Of a stretch of DNA of 64,000 bases, positions 18,159 to 28,017 are shown piece by piece. Every line of letters begins with the position of its first letter. Position 1 is the stretch's first letter. The DNA is from Actinomyces faecalis. Its GTDB lineage: Bacteria > Actinomycetota > Actinomycetes > Actinomycetales > Actinomycetaceae. Position numbers and translations under genes: made by a program. Below the pieces are notes generated by a model that saw only the letters and a list, made by a program, of their open reading frames with translations, was not told the DNA's origin and made no database searches. The stretch is from assembly GCF_013184985.2 (NCBI RefSeq), contig NZ_CP063418.1, forward strand, positions 1,178,001 to 1,242,000. The letters are read 5' to 3'.

Positions 18159-19937
18159 ATGCGTACCGCCCGTCCGGCACCCCAGCAGCCCTCCGGCATG
18201 CCCTTCGCCAAGTACCGTCCCTTCCACGACACGGTGGCCACGGACCTGCCTGACCGCACCTGGCCGACCAGGCACCTCACCTCCGCGCCGCGCTGGCTGT
18301 CCACGGACCTGCGTGACGGCAACCAGTCCCTCATCGAGCCCATGGGGCCGGCCGCCAAGCGCGCGATGTTCGACATGCTCGTGCGTATGGGGTTCAAGGA
18401 GATCGAGATCGGTTTCCCTGCCGCCTCGCAGACCGACTACGACTTCGTGCGCTCCCTGGTGGACGACGACGCTATCCCCGAGGACGTGACGATCTCCGTC
18501 CTCACTCAGTCCCGAGCCGACCTCATCGACCGCACGCTGGACGCCTGCGTGGGTATCCCTCGGGCCACCGTCCACCTCTACAACGCGCTGTCGCCCCTGT
18601 TCCGCGAGGTCGTCTTCCGTATGGGCAAGGACGAGATCCGCGACCTCGCCGTCGAGGGCACGCGCCAGGTCATGGCACGTGCGGAGAAGGTCCTGACAGA
18701 GGACACGGTCTTCGGCTACGAGTACTCCCCGGAGATCTTCGTGGACACCGAGCGCGAGTACACCCTGGAGGTCTGCGAGGCCGTCATGGAGGTCTGGCAG
18801 CCCGAGGCTGACCGCGAGATCATCCTCAACCTGCCCGCTACGGTCGAGCGGGCCACCCCCAACGTCTACGCCGACCAGATCGAGTGGGTCTCGCGCAACC
18901 TCTCCCACCGCGACGCCGTGTGCCTGTCCCTGCACAACCACAACGACCGTGGCTCGGGCGTGGCCGCCGCTGAGCTCGGGCTGCTGGCAGGCGCTGAGCG
19001 CGTGGAGGGCTGCCTGTTCGGCCACGGTGAGCGCACCGGCAACGTGGACCTGGTGACCCTGGCACTCAACCTCTTCAGCCAGGGCGTGGACCCCATGCTC
19101 GACCTGTCCGACATCGACCAGATCCGCCGCACCGTTGAGCGCGCTACCGGCATGGACGTGCCCCCGCGCACCCCCTACGCCGGCGAGCTCGTCTATACCT
19201 CCTTCTCCGGCTCCCACCAGGACGCCATCAAGAAGGGCTTCGCCGCCCGGGCCACGCAGGTGGCGGCCAGGCACAAGGAGGGACTGGACGCCGAGGCAGC
19301 CGAGACCGCGGTGCCCTGGTCCATGCCCTACCTGCCGATCGACCCCCACGACGTGGGCCGCTCCTACGAGGCCGTGGTCCGTGTCAACTCCCAGTCCGGC
19401 AAGGGCGGGGTGTCGTACCTGCTACGCCAGAACCACAACCTCGATCTGCCTCGCCGGCTGCAGATCGAGTTCTCACGGATCGTCCAGCGCCACACCGACA
19501 CCTACGGTGGCGAGGTCGACGCCGCGCGCCTGTGGACCCTGTTCACCGATGAGTACCTGCCGGCCAAGGCCGCGCCCGAGGCCGACCTGCCGGCCTGGGG
19601 CCGCTTCGAGCTCAAGGGCGCCACACTGACCTCGGCGGGGGAGGAGGAGTCGATCCTCACGGTCACGCTGCGTGACGGCAGCCAGCGCCGTCTGCTGACC
19701 GCCTCCGGCAACGGACCGCTGGCCGCCTTCGTCAGCGCCCTGGAGCAGACGGGCGTGAGCGTGCGCATCCTCGACTACGCTGAGCACGCCCTGAGCGAGG
19801 GGCGTAACGCGCGTGCCGCCTCCTACGTCGAGGCCGAGGTCAACGGGCAGGTCCTGTGGGGGGTGGGCATCGACCCCTCGATCGCGACCTCCTCCTTCAA
19901 GGCGGTCATCTCCGCGGTCAACCGCGCTCTGCGCTGA
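18159..19937 (+). CDS. leuA: 2-isopropylmalate synthase
   Basis: A 592-residue enzyme that condenses acetyl-CoA with 2-ketoisovalerate, the first step of leucine synthesis. The catalytic barrel begins with [15 protein letters not shown] and holds the metal-binding [15 protein letters not shown] and the [15 protein letters not shown] motif. The C-terminal part (about 460-590) is the LeuA allosteric domain that senses leucine. The length is that of the long actinobacterial form. ATG 18159 has AGGAGA six bases upstream. Its 3' end overlaps the convergent TetR gene by 20 bases. A leucine-codon leader upstream suggests attenuation. Confidence 0.96.
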   Translation: MRTARPAPQQPSGMPFAKYRPFHDTVATDLPDRTWPTRHLTSAPRWLSTDLRDGNQSLIEPMGPAAKRAMFDMLVRMGFKEIEIGFPAASQTDYDFVRSLVDDDAIPEDVTISVLTQSRADLIDRTLDACVGIPRATVHLYNALSPLFREVVFRMGKDEIRDLAVEGTRQVMARAEKVLTEDTVFGYEYSPEIFVDTEREYTLEVCEAVMEVWQPEADREIILNLPATVERATPNVYADQIEWVSRNLSHRDAVCLSLHNHNDRGSGVAAAELGLLAGAERVEGCLFGHGERTGNVDLVTLALNLFSQGVDPMLDLSDIDQIRRTVERATGMDVPPRTPYAGELVYTSFSGSHQDAIKKGFAARATQVAARHKEGLDAEAAETAVPWSMPYLPIDPHDVGRSYEAVVRVNSQSGKGGVSYLLRQNHNLDLPRRLQIEFSRIVQRHTDTYGGEVDAARLWTLFTDEYLPAKAAPEADLPAWGRFELKGATLTSAGEEESILTVTLRDGSQRRLLTASGNGPLAAFVSALEQTGVSVRILDYAEHALSEGRNARAASYVEAEVNGQVLWGVGIDPSIATSSFKAVISAVNRALR

Positions 19938-20496
19938 ACCGCGTCAGCGACTGCCACACCGATCCACGCAGGACCCGCTCGATCCTCGGTACGAGGACGT
20001 GCGGGTCCTGCTCCATCCCGGTGACCAGCCAGTGCAGCAGGTGCCCCAGGACGGACAAGGTGTAGTGATCGATGATGAAAGCCCGGTCCTGCTCGCTCAG
20101 GCGCACCGGGTAGGCCTGCTCCAGCTCGGAGACGATGACCACCATCATGGCGCGCAGCTGGCCGTGCAGGAAGCGTTCAAGGTCCTCATGGCTGAGGGCC
20201 TGGAGGGTCTGGTAGGCCTGCGCCTTGTGCTCGGCCATCCACACCATGAGAAGCTCCAGCCCCTCAGCCCAGCGTGCGTAGCTGGCTGCCGCCATGACAC
20301 GGTGGGTGACCTCCTGCATGAAGGTCCACACCGCCAGGTCGTAGACGTCAGCAAAGTGGTAGTAGAAAGCCTGCCGGGTGATACCGGTGACCTCGGACAG
20401 GCGGCGGACTGTGACGCGGTTGAGCGGCGTTGTCTCCAGCTCGTCCTTGAGCGCCTGCCCCAGGGCGAGGCGTGTGCGCTCGGCTGTCGTGGTCAC
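19918..20496 (-). CDS. TetR-family regulator with DhaS-like C-terminal domain
   Basis: A 192-residue regulator. The helix-turn-helix lies at residues 8-52, with [20 protein letters not shown] then [12 protein letters not shown], a variant typical of the DhaS-like TetR group. The C-terminal region (TetR_C_7-like) is helical. It is divergent from the DUF5692 gene with a 180-base gap that holds a dyad at 20573-20598, so it probably controls that gene. The 3' end overlaps leuA by 20 bases on the opposite strand. Confidence 0.88.
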   Translation of the reverse strand: MTTTAERTRLALGQALKDELETTPLNRVTVRRLSEVTGITRQAFYYHFADVYDLAVWTFMQEVTHRVMAAASYARWAEGLELLMVWMAEHKAQAYQTLQALSHEDLERFLHGQLRAMMVVIVSELEQAYPVRLSEQDRAFIIDHYTLSVLGHLLHWLVTGMEQDPHVLVPRIERVLRGSVWQSLTRFSAERG

Positions 20497-20572
20497 GGGC
20501 CCAGCCTATCGGGGGCCGGTCCCCGCTCCTGTGGGACCTGGCGCCTGCCCCGGGCCATGGGCCCCGGTGCTC

Positions 20573-20598
20573 CTTGACACTCTCGACCAGGTGACAAG
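20573..20598. promoter_or_regulatory. Dyad-symmetric candidate operator between tetR and the DUF5692 gene
   Basis: CTTGACAC and GTGACAAG are arranged as an inverted repeat with one mismatched pair and a 10-base spacer. The left half contains a consensus -35 TTGACA (20574-20579). The position between divergent genes fits a TetR operator, but the -10 is not clear. Confidence 0.4.
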
Positions 20599-20676
20599 TG
20601 CGGGCCGCACCGGGGCTGCCTAGCCTCGCCACTACGAGGAACGTTCTGCCTCCCGAAGACGTGAAAGGTGATCCCC

Positions 20677-21600
20677 ATGTTCCTGTACGAATCCATCCCT
20701 TGGTACTCCTGGGTCGCCTGGCTCGGGGTCCTGGCCGCCCTGATCCTGCTCAACGAGATCAGCCGCCGCTGGCGCGGGGCCGGCTGGCTGCTCTTCATCG
20801 CCCTGCCGCTGGCCCTGACGGTCTTTGTCTGGCCCTCCACCGCCGGTGCGGGCTCGTCCACCGGGACCTGGTTCCACTGGGTCAAGGTCTACTCCGCCCT
20901 GGCAGGCTGCCTGGGCTTCATGGCGCTGCGCTACCACCCACGCCTGGCTACCAACAAGTGGGCACTGGCCTTCCCTCCTGCCATCCTGGCCATCAACATC
21001 GCCGAGGCGTGCATCCGCGACTTCCAGGTTGGTGCGATGGGTGCCAACGGCGTCGTCGACGGCGTCTTCATGGTCTCCGGTGCCTGGAACTGGATGAACG
21101 GCGTGGCGGGCCTGCTCAACCTGGTCACCATCTGCGGGTGGACCGGTATCTTCATCTCCAAGGACGCCTCCAAGGACATGGTCTGGCCGGACATGCTCTG
21201 GTTCTGGATCATCGCCTACGACCTGTGGAACTTCGCCTACGTCTACAACTGCGTGGGTGACCACTCCTTCTACGCGGGCGCGGCACTGCTCATCTCCTGC
21301 ACCATCCCGGCCTTCCTCATCAAGAAGGGCGTGTGGCTCCAGCACCGGGCGCACACGCTGGCCTTCTGGATGATGTTCACCATGGCTGTACCGGCCTTTG
21401 TCACGGACTCCCGGTTCGCTGTCCAGGCTTCTCACGACCCGGCCGCCCTCATGACGGTCTCGGCCCTGGCCCTGGGCGTCAACGTGGCCGTGGCCGTCTA
21501 CCAGCTGCGCACGATGCTCCGTCTGCGTCGCAGCCCGCTGGGCGACGAGCTCTACACCGATCACCGGGCCTACCGCGAGGTCGTGGAGGCCAACCGCTGA
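20677..21600 (+). CDS. DUF5692 family membrane protein
   Basis: A 307-residue protein with about eight hydrophobic segments. The N-terminal [20 protein letters not shown] and the following [12 protein letters not shown], with the aromatic-rich [19 protein letters not shown], are what I associate with the DUF5692 family of Firmicutes and actinobacteria. The function is unknown. ATG 20677 has AAAGGTG just upstream and was preferred to GTG 20668. It is divergent from a DhaS-type TetR gene, a pairing that suggests an induced transporter-like role. Confidence 0.75.
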   Translation: MFLYESIPWYSWVAWLGVLAALILLNEISRRWRGAGWLLFIALPLALTVFVWPSTAGAGSSTGTWFHWVKVYSALAGCLGFMALRYHPRLATNKWALAFPPAILAINIAEACIRDFQVGAMGANGVVDGVFMVSGAWNWMNGVAGLLNLVTICGWTGIFISKDASKDMVWPDMLWFWIIAYDLWNFAYVYNCVGDHSFYAGAALLISCTIPAFLIKKGVWLQHRAHTLAFWMMFTMAVPAFVTDSRFAVQASHDPAALMTVSALALGVNVAVAVYQLRTMLRLRRSPLGDELYTDHRAYREVVEANR

Positions 21601-21710
21601 CGGCTTGGGAACGGCTGGGAACCGCTGGGAGCAGCCGAGTCCGCTCAGGGCCGACGGCGCCGCACGCCTCAGTACATGAGGCTGCGGCGCCGTCGTGGCA
21701 CAGTGTCCCC

Positions 21711-22460
21711 GTGCCCAGCAAGCTCTACCGCGACGAGGCCATCGTCCTGCGGACCTACCGCCTCGGTGAGGCCGACCGCATCATCGTCATGCTCACCCGT
21801 GCTCACGGTCAGGTACGCGCGGTGGCCAAGGGAGTACGCAAGACCAGCTCGCGCTTCGGCGCGCGCCTGGAGCCCTTCTCCATGGTCGACGTCCAGCTCC
21901 ACGCCGGGCGCAGTCTGGACATGGTGACGCAGGCCGAGACCATCGAGCCCTTCGCGGGGCCCGTCAGCGGCGACTACGCCGTCTTCACCTGCGCCTCAAC
22001 GATGGTCGAGACCGCTGAGAGGCTGACCGAGGACGACGGCGACCTGGGCACCACCGACTCGCCCCAGCAGTTCCTTCTGCTCTACGGGGCGCTGTCCGCG
22101 ATGGCCCGGCACCGCCATGCGCCCGGGCTGGTCCTGGACTCCTACCTGCTGCGCGCGCTGGCGCTTGCCGGCTGGGCGCCGTCGTGCTTCGACTGCGCCA
22201 GGTGCGGTGGGCCGGGCCCGCACACGGCCTTCCACGTCCAGGCCGGGGGCGCGGTGTGCGCCAGCTGCCGGCCGGCGGGAAGCGTGGAGGTGGAGTCGCA
22301 GACGATGGCGTTGCTGGGCTCCCTGCTGTCTGGGGACTGGACGGTGGCTGACGCCTCGCAGCCGCGTGCGCGCTCGGCGGCCTCCGGGCTCGTGTCCGCG
22401 TACGTGACCTGGCACCTTGAACGTCGTCTACGCTCACTGGCACTGGTGGAAAGGACCTGA
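21711..22460 (+). CDS. recO: DNA repair protein RecO
   Basis: A 249-residue protein. The N-terminal OB-fold begins [20 protein letters not shown] and continues [20 protein letters not shown] Cys-rich zinc site follows ([14 protein letters not shown] and CASCRPAG). RecO loads RecA with RecR in RecF-pathway repair. The start is GTG 21711; a longer frame back to 21333 runs through the preceding gene and is a shadow. The next gene, uppS, starts two bases after the stop, the usual actinobacterial pair recO-uppS. Confidence 0.93.
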   Translation: MPSKLYRDEAIVLRTYRLGEADRIIVMLTRAHGQVRAVAKGVRKTSSRFGARLEPFSMVDVQLHAGRSLDMVTQAETIEPFAGPVSGDYAVFTCASTMVETAERLTEDDGDLGTTDSPQQFLLLYGALSAMARHRHAPGLVLDSYLLRALALAGWAPSCFDCARCGGPGPHTAFHVQAGGAVCASCRPAGSVEVESQTMALLGSLLSGDWTVADASQPRARSAASGLVSAYVTWHLERRLRSLALVERT

Positions 22461-22461
22461 G

Positions 22462-23295
22462 ATGACCAGCTCTGCGCGTGTCCCCGAGGACGGGGCCGAT
22501 GCGAGTGTGCCGCTGCACCGCCCCGGCCTGACGCCACCCCCGCTTCCTGACGCCGCCCTCCCACGGCACGTGGCCTGCGTCATGGACGGCAATGGCCGAT
22601 GGGCCAACGCCCGCGGACTGCCGCGTACCGAAGGCCACCGGGTGGGGGAGTCCACCATGATGGACGTCATCGCCGGCGCGGTGGAGATCGGGATCAAGGA
22701 GCTGAGCGTCTACGCCTTCTCCACCGAGAACTGGCGGCGCTCCCCGGACGAGGTCCGCTTCCTCATGGGATTCACACGCCAGGTCCTGCGCGCCCAGAGC
22801 CAGGACCTGCACGACTGGGGCGTGCGGGTCAACTGGGTGGGGCGCGAGCCCAGGCTGTGGAGGTCCGTGCTCAACGAGGTCCGTCGCTCCGAGCGCCTGA
22901 CCGCTAGCAACGAGACGATGCTGCTCAACATGTGCCTGAACTACGGCGGCCGGGCAGAGATCGCCGACGCCGCCCGGGCCATCGCCCAGGAGGTCGCTGC
23001 CGGGCGGCTCAAGGCCTCAGCGATCAGTGAGAAGACCATCACCCGTCACCTCTACTCCCCAGGCATGCGGGACGTGGACCTGATGATCCGCACCGGTGGG
23101 GAGCAACGGACCTCGAACTTCCTCATGTGGGAGTCGGCCTACGCCGAGCTGTACTTCTCGCCCCTGCCCTGGCCCGAGTTCGACCGCACCCAGCTGTGGC
23201 GGGCCTGCCAGGCCTACGCCGAGCGCGACCGGCGTTTTGGTGCGGCGGTGGACCAGGTCCAGGCCTCACAAGGCCGGGGACCAGCTCGGTCGTAG
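22462..23295 (+). CDS. uppS: Isoprenyl transferase (undecaprenyl / decaprenyl diphosphate synthase type)
   Basis: A 277-residue cis-prenyltransferase. HVACVMDGNGRWANARGLPR carries the catalytic Asp and the substrate loop, followed by GHRVGE, LSVYAFSTENWRRSPDEV, and the C-terminal DLMIRTGGEQRTSNFLMWES. It adds isopentenyl units in cis to make the lipid carrier for cell wall building. AAAGGA precedes ATG 22462. It is probably translated from the recO transcript. Confidence 0.95.
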   Translation: MTSSARVPEDGADASVPLHRPGLTPPPLPDAALPRHVACVMDGNGRWANARGLPRTEGHRVGESTMMDVIAGAVEIGIKELSVYAFSTENWRRSPDEVRFLMGFTRQVLRAQSQDLHDWGVRVNWVGREPRLWRSVLNEVRRSERLTASNETMLLNMCLNYGGRAEIADAARAIAQEVAAGRLKASAISEKTITRHLYSPGMRDVDLMIRTGGEQRTSNFLMWESAYAELYFSPLPWPEFDRTQLWRACQAYAERDRRFGAAVDQVQASQGRGPARS

Positions 23296-23321
23296 GCCCG
23301 GACCTGGGGCCAGGCCCGGGA
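23296..23321. terminator. Weak hairpin between convergent uppS and zur
   Basis: CCCGGACCTGG and CCAGGCCCGGG in the 26-base gap form an 11-bp stem with one mismatch. It could end both transcripts. No T-run. Confidence 0.4.
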
Positions 23322-23714
23322 TCATAGGCTGTCAGTGCTCTGGCTGCAGGCGGCGCACACTCCGAAGAGCTCCGCGACATGCTCCATCTGGGTAAAGCCG
23401 GCCGCGGCAGAGACCCGGGAGATCCAGGCCTCCAGCTCACCGCCGGCCACCTCAACCGTCCGGCCGCAGCGCCGGCACACGATGTGGTGGTGGTGCTCGC
23501 TGCGCTCACAGCGCCGGTAGAGCAGCTCGTCGCCCGATCGTACGTGATCGACCTCCCCGGCCTCGGCCAAGGCCGTGAGGTTGCGGTAGACGGTGGCCAG
23601 TCCCACCTTCGTCCCCTCCGCCTCCAGGGCGGCGTGGATCTGCTGGGCGGAGCGGAACTCCTCGGTACGCTCCAGGATGTCGCGCACAGCGGTGCGCTGC
23701 CAGGTCGATCTCAC
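23322..23714 (-). CDS. zur: Zinc uptake regulator Zur (Fur family)
   Basis: A 130-residue Fur-family repressor. The winged helix occupies residues 1-80 (LATVYRNLTALAEAGEVDHV). The metal sites show SEHHHHIVCRRCGRTVEV and the C-terminal CAAC, that is, a structural CxxC...CxxC zinc site. It is the last gene of the znuA-znuC-znuB-zur operon, and its GTG start overlaps the znuB stop, so the assignment as Zur rather than Fur rests on context. With zinc bound it should repress the operon at the site near 26471-26485. Confidence 0.93.
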   Translation of the reverse strand: MRSTWQRTAVRDILERTEEFRSAQQIHAALEAEGTKVGLATVYRNLTALAEAGEVDHVRSGDELLYRRCERSEHHHHIVCRRCGRTVEVAGGELEAWISRVSAAAGFTQMEHVAELFGVCAACSQSTDSL

Positions 23715-24598
23715 GAGGCCTCCTTTCGCCCCCGTCCCCTGCGCAGGAAGCGGACCAGGCCACTGGCCACCGCGACGAGGGCGTAGAGCAGGACGAGTTC
23801 GACGACGATCATAGCCCCGGGCGAGGCTGCTACCACGTAGGTGATGAACAACCCGCTGACGCAGGCACCCACGCCGATGGCCATGGCCAGGCCCATGGTG
23901 CGTGAGAAGGAGTGCGAGACCAGCTGGGCCACCGCGACCGGAACGATCATGACGGCGCTGACCAGCAGGGCGCCGACCACGCGCATGGACACCGACACCG
24001 TCAGTGCCGCGACCACCGCGACCAGCACATTGAGCACGCCCGTGGGCAGCCCGATGGCCCGGGCGAACTCCTCGTCATAGCACAGGGTGAACAGCGGCCC
24101 CCGCAGCCCCAGGCCCACGACGAGCACCACAGCGGCCAGGATGATCGTGAACCAGGCATCGGTCACGCTCACCGTGGCGATGGAGCCGAAGAGGTAGGAG
24201 GTGAGGTTCGTCGTCGTGCCACCGGCGACCTTGATGAGGATGACGCCGCCGGCGATGCCCCCGTAGAAGAGGATCGCCAGGGCCACGTCCCCGCGAGTGC
24301 GTCCACGGGCGCGGATGACCTCGATGAGCACGGCGCCAAGGACTGAGGCGATGATGGCGCCGGGGATCGCCCAGGCATCGTGTGGAGAGACATTCGCAGC
24401 GGCTCCAGCCAGCCAGCCCAGTGCCACCCCGGTCAGCGCGATGTGCCCGATCCCGTCACCCAAGAGCGCCAGGCCACGCTGGACCAGGTAGGTGCCGACC
24501 ACGGGCGCGGACACGCCCACCAGGACGGCCACGATGAGCGCACGCTGCATGAGCGGGCTGGCCAGCATACCCGAGTAGACCGAGACGAGCTCATTCAC
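23711..24598 (-). CDS. znuB: Zinc ABC transporter permease
   Basis: A 295-residue ABC-3 family membrane protein with about eight or nine helices. ALLGDGIGHIALTGVALGWL and VGALLVSAVMIVPVAVAQLV are family signatures. It forms the membrane channel for Zn2+ import with ZnuC and ZnuA. It starts at GTG 24598 inside the znuC stop (GTGA), and zur starts in its own stop, so the operon is tightly coupled. Confidence 0.94.
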   Translation of the reverse strand: MNELVSVYSGMLASPLMQRALIVAVLVGVSAPVVGTYLVQRGLALLGDGIGHIALTGVALGWLAGAAANVSPHDAWAIPGAIIASVLGAVLIEVIRARGRTRGDVALAILFYGGIAGGVILIKVAGGTTTNLTSYLFGSIATVSVTDAWFTIILAAVVLVVGLGLRGPLFTLCYDEEFARAIGLPTGVLNVLVAVVAALTVSVSMRVVGALLVSAVMIVPVAVAQLVSHSFSRTMGLAMAIGVGACVSGLFITYVVAASPGAMIVVELVLLYALVAVASGLVRFLRRGRGRKEAS

Positions 24599-25464
24599 TG
24601 GGCACCTGCCTGGGAACGGGGACCGAGCAGGCCGGTCAGGTCCGGGGTGTGGTGCCGGGTGGGGACGGCGTCGCCGTGGGGGTGCTCGTGCTCGCAGTCG
24701 TCAAGGTAGTCATGGCCAATGACGTCATGCTCGCCGTGATCGTGGCGGGCCGGGGTGAGGGCCGCTGCGGGCCCGTCGCAGACCACTCGTCCCTCTGACA
24801 GGACGACGGCGCGATCCAGGATGGCGGCCAGCTCGCCCATCTCGTGCAGGACGGTGAGCAGGGTCAGGCCCTGCCCACGCAGCGTAGTGAGGGTGTCAGC
24901 CAGTGACTGGCGCGAGGCGCGGTCGATACCGGCCAGGGGCTCGTCCAGGATGAGCAGATCGGGGTCGCGTACCAGGGCCCGGGCGATCAGGACACGCTGG
25001 CACTGGCCACCGGAGAAGACCTGGACGTGGTCGCCGGCACGGTCAGCCAGGCCGACGGCGTCCAGCGCCGCCAGGGCCCGGTCGCGGGCCCGCCTGCCGC
25101 GGTCGGCGAAGGGTCGGCGCGGGTCGAGCAGACCTGAGCGTACGACCTCCAGGGCGGTAGCAGGCACCCCGGAGGAGGCGGCCACGCGCTGAGGCACGTA
25201 GCCCACGCGCCTCCAGGGCACGCTCGAGCGGTGGTCGACATCATGACCGAAGAGCCTCACGCTCCCGCTACGCAGCGGGTGCAGGCCCATGATCGTCTTG
25301 ACCAGGGTGGACTTGCCTGAGCCGTTGGCGCCCAGGAGGGCCACGCACTGGCCGGCGGTGACCGTCAGGTCAATGCCGGCCAGGACGAGGGCGTGGCCCA
25401 GGACCACGGAGGCGTCCTCGACGACGATAGGGTGCTGGTCGTGCCCAGCGGCACTCACTGGCAC
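24595..25464 (-). CDS. znuC: Zinc ABC transporter ATP-binding protein with His-rich tail
   Basis: A 289-residue ATPase with Walker A GANGSGKST, signature FSGGQCQRVLIARAL and Walker B LLILDEPLAGID. The first 235 residues are the ABC domain. The last 50 carry an unusual tail, HDHGEHDVIGHDYLDDCEHE then HPHGDAVPTRHH, with ten or so His plus a Cys, likely to bind zinc. The tail could sense cytoplasmic zinc and feed back on import. Start GTG 25464 overlaps the znuA stop; a GTG two codons later is possible. Confidence 0.94.
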   Translation of the reverse strand: MPVSAAGHDQHPIVVEDASVVLGHALVLAGIDLTVTAGQCVALLGANGSGKSTLVKTIMGLHPLRSGSVRLFGHDVDHRSSVPWRRVGYVPQRVAASSGVPATALEVVRSGLLDPRRPFADRGRRARDRALAALDAVGLADRAGDHVQVFSGGQCQRVLIARALVRDPDLLILDEPLAGIDRASRQSLADTLTTLRGQGLTLLTVLHEMGELAAILDRAVVLSEGRVVCDGPAAALTPARHDHGEHDVIGHDYLDDCEHEHPHGDAVPTRHHTPDLTGLLGPRSQAGAQ

Positions 25465-26471
25465 CCCAGGGCGGTGCGCAGCTCGGTGAGGTTGGCGGTC
25501 ATAGCCTCAGCGTAGTCGCCGGACTGCGGAGCCGACTCCAGGGGGCTGAGCACCGCCGTCGTCGTCCCTGTCTCGGCGGCCAGGGCCTGGGCTGTCTTGG
25601 GGGAGACGAGCTCCTCGGTGAAGATCGTGGTGGTCCCGGTGTCTGCCACGATCTTCTTCACCGCCGCGATCTCAGCAGGGCTGGGCTCGGCGTCGGGGTC
25701 GATACCGGAGACCGAGGCCTGGGTGAGGTGGTAGCGGTCGGCCAGGTAGCCGAAGGCGGAGTGGGAGGTGACGAAGGTGGTGCGCTCGCACTGGGCCAGG
25801 CCCGTGGTGTAGGAGTCGTCCAGCTTTGTGAGGGAGTCCGTGAGCGTGACGAGGTTCGCCTCATAGTCGGTGGTGTGGTCCGGGTCAACGGCGGACAGGG
25901 CGCGGGCGACAGCGGTGGCGGCGGCCTTCATACGCACCGGATCGAGCCAGAAGTGCGGATCGAGGTCGTCGGCGTCATGGTCATGGTCAGACTCGCCGTG
26001 GTCGTGGCCGTCCTCGCCGTGGTCGTCGGCGTCATGGTCATGGTCCACGCCCTCGTGGTGGACCAGGTCGACGACGCTGGCCAGGTCTGTGACGGTGGGG
26101 CCAGAGACCTCAGCGAGGGCGTCGTCGAGGGAAGGCTGGAAGCCGGAGACGTAGAGGATCGCCGCCTTGTCGGCGAGACTGGTCACGTCGCGGGGGGAGA
26201 GCTCGTAGTCATGGGGCTCGGCGCCCGCGGGGGTGAGGGAGACGGCCTCCACGTGCTGGCCACCGATGGACTGGGCCAGGTACTGGATCGGGTAGAAGGA
26301 GGTGGCAACCTGGACCTTGCCGTCGATGACGCTGGTCCTGGCGTCCGCGCTGGCGGCGCTGGAGGACTCAGAGGAGGGGGACAGGGCGCCGCAGGCAGCG
26401 AGGGCGGCGCCCAGGGCGACGGCGCTCGCGGCGGCGAGGGTGCGGCGGGGGAGGGACCAGGAGATATTCAT
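25455..26471 (-). CDS. znuA: Zinc ABC transporter substrate-binding lipoprotein
   Basis: A 338-residue binding protein. A signal peptide with lipobox LAAC anchors it outside the cell. The metal ligands are expected at His in GAEPHDYELSPRD, His in DPHFWLDPVRM and His in TSHSAFGYLADRY. A His/Asp-rich loop (HHEGVDHDHDADDHGEDGHD, continuing with a similar stretch) is the zinc-collecting loop typical of ZnuA. ATG 26471 was chosen from its position seven bases after a -10 box; an ATG at 26486 lies in the same frame. Zinc regulation is expected from the Zur-box-like sequence that covers the promoter. Confidence 0.94.
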   Translation of the reverse strand: MNISWSLPRRTLAAASAVALGAALAACGALSPSSESSSAASADARTSVIDGKVQVATSFYPIQYLAQSIGGQHVEAVSLTPAGAEPHDYELSPRDVTSLADKAAILYVSGFQPSLDDALAEVSGPTVTDLASVVDLVHHEGVDHDHDADDHGEDGHDHGESDHDHDADDLDPHFWLDPVRMKAAATAVARALSAVDPDHTTDYEANLVTLTDSLTKLDDSYTTGLAQCERTTFVTSHSAFGYLADRYHLTQASVSGIDPDAEPSPAEIAAVKKIVADTGTTTIFTEELVSPKTAQALAAETGTTTAVLSPLESAPQSGDYAEAMTANLTELRTALGCQ

Positions 26472-26513
26472 GGGAATCAGTCTCATGAATGAATGATGAG
26501 GTGTCAACCTCAT
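26469..26513 (-). promoter_or_regulatory. znuA promoter with Zur-box-like site and a second dyad
   Basis: On the minus strand -35 TTGACA (26507-26502), a 17-base spacer and -10 GAGACT (26484-26479) end seven bases before ATG 26471. TGAGACTGATTCCCA (26485-26471) resembles the actinobacterial Zur box (TGAAAATNATTTTCA) and is set inside a 7-bp repeat ATTCATG/CATGAAT. A second dyad, ATGAGGT-N4-ACCTCAT (26496-26513), covers the -35. Confidence 0.6.
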
Positions 26514-26602
26514 GCTGCCACGAGCCGGAAATCCCCTGCCTCTAGACTGGCCCCACTCGTTCCCACCAACCAGGTGCGGACAACGACATCCAGGAGAACA
26601 CG

Positions 26603-27997
26603 GTGGCCAAGACCCCCTCCACCCTTGACAACGTCATCAACCTCGCCAAGCGTCGCGGCTTCGTCTTCCCGTGCGGTGAGATCTACGGCGGTACCCGCTC
26701 GGCCTGGGACTACGGCCCGCTGGGCGTCGAGCTCAAGGAGAACATCAAGCGCCAGTGGTGGCAGTACATGGTCCGCTCTCGTGACGACGTCGTGGGCCTG
26801 GACTCCTCCGTCATCCTGCCGCGTGAGACCTGGGTCGCCTCCGGTCATGTCAAGGCCTTCACCGACCCGCTCATCGAGTGCACCTCCTGCCACAAGCGCC
26901 TGCGCGAGGACGAGCTGCAGGAGGCCTACGCCGCCAAGCACGGCGTCGAGGACCCTGACTCGGTCACTCTTGACCAGCTGGTCTGCTCCAGCTGCGGCAC
27001 CCGCGGCCAGTTTACCGAGCCTCGTGCCTTCTCCGGCCTGCTCAAGACCTTTCTCGGTCCGGTCGACGACGAGGCGGGCCTGCACTACCTGCGTCCCGAG
27101 ACCGCCCAGGGCATCTTCGTCAACTTCGCTAACGTCATGAGCGCGGCGCGCAAGAAGCCGCCCTTCGGCATCGGTCAGGTGGGCAAGTCCTTCCGCAACG
27201 AGATCACGCCTGGCAACTTCATCTTCCGTACCCGGGAGTTCGAGCAGATGGAGCTGGAGTTCTTCTGCGAGCCGGGCACGGACGAGGAGTGGCACCAGTA
27301 CTGGATCGACTACCGCAAGGCCTGGTACACAGGCCTGGGGATCAAGGAGGAGAACCTCCGCCTCTACGAGCACCCCCAGGAGAAGCTCTCCCACTACTCC
27401 AAGCGCACCGTCGACCTGGAGTACCGCTTCGGGTTCCAGGGCAGCGAGTGGGGCGAGCTGGAGGGTGTCGCCAACCGCACGGACTTCGACCTCACCACCC
27501 ACGCCGAGCACTCGGGCAAGGACCTGTCCTACTTCGACCAGGGCCGCAACGAGCGCTGGACGCCCTACGTCATCGAGCCCTCAGCCGGACTGACCCGCTC
27601 GCTCATGGCCTTCCTGGTCGAGGCCTACACGGAGGACGAGGCTCCCAACACCAAGGGCGGCGTGGACACCCGTGTCCTGCTCAGGCTCGACCCGCGCCTG
27701 GCCCCGGTCAAGGCTGCTGTCCTGCCGCTGTCGCGCAAGGAGGAGCTGACCGGCCCGGCCAAGGAGCTGGCCGCCCGTCTGCGCCGGACCTGGAACGTCG
27801 ACTATGACGACGCCGGCGCCGTAGGCCGCCGCTACCGTCGTCAGGACGAGATCGGCACCCCCTTCTGCATCACCTACGACTTCGACTCCCCGCAGGACGG
27901 GGCCGTCACGGTGCGTGAGCGCGACACCATGGCTCAGGAGCGCATCCCGCTGGAGGGCGTGGAGCGCTACCTGGCCGAGCGCCTCATCGGCTGCTGA
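26603..27997 (+). CDS. glyS: Glycyl-tRNA synthetase (homodimeric class II)
   Basis: A 464-residue synthetase. Motif 1 starts near [20 protein letters not shown], and the class II catalytic segments include [19 protein letters not shown] and [10 protein letters not shown] zinc-binding insert has [13 protein letters not shown] and [10 protein letters not shown]. The C-terminal anticodon-binding domain ends near residue 460. This is the archaeal/eukaryal-like homodimer form used by Gram-positives. GTG 26603 has AGGAGA six bases upstream, and TAGACT at about 26542 is a likely -10. Confidence 0.95.
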   Translation: MAKTPSTLDNVINLAKRRGFVFPCGEIYGGTRSAWDYGPLGVELKENIKRQWWQYMVRSRDDVVGLDSSVILPRETWVASGHVKAFTDPLIECTSCHKRLREDELQEAYAAKHGVEDPDSVTLDQLVCSSCGTRGQFTEPRAFSGLLKTFLGPVDDEAGLHYLRPETAQGIFVNFANVMSAARKKPPFGIGQVGKSFRNEITPGNFIFRTREFEQMELEFFCEPGTDEEWHQYWIDYRKAWYTGLGIKEENLRLYEHPQEKLSHYSKRTVDLEYRFGFQGSEWGELEGVANRTDFDLTTHAEHSGKDLSYFDQGRNERWTPYVIEPSAGLTRSLMAFLVEAYTEDEAPNTKGGVDTRVLLRLDPRLAPVKAAVLPLSRKEELTGPAKELAARLRRTWNVDYDDAGAVGRRYRRQDEIGTPFCITYDFDSPQDGAVTVRERDTMAQERIPLEGVERYLAERLIGC

Positions 27998-28017
27998 CCG
28001 GCTCCTGGCATCTGAAC

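Noticed and set aside
18063..19349. 428-codon minus-strand frame opposite leuA
   Set aside because: Same reason: antisense shadow of leuA with no domain or ribosome site.
21333..21710. Longer N-terminus for recO
   Set aside because: The extra 126 codons run through the end of the DUF5692 gene in another frame and lack conserved sequence.
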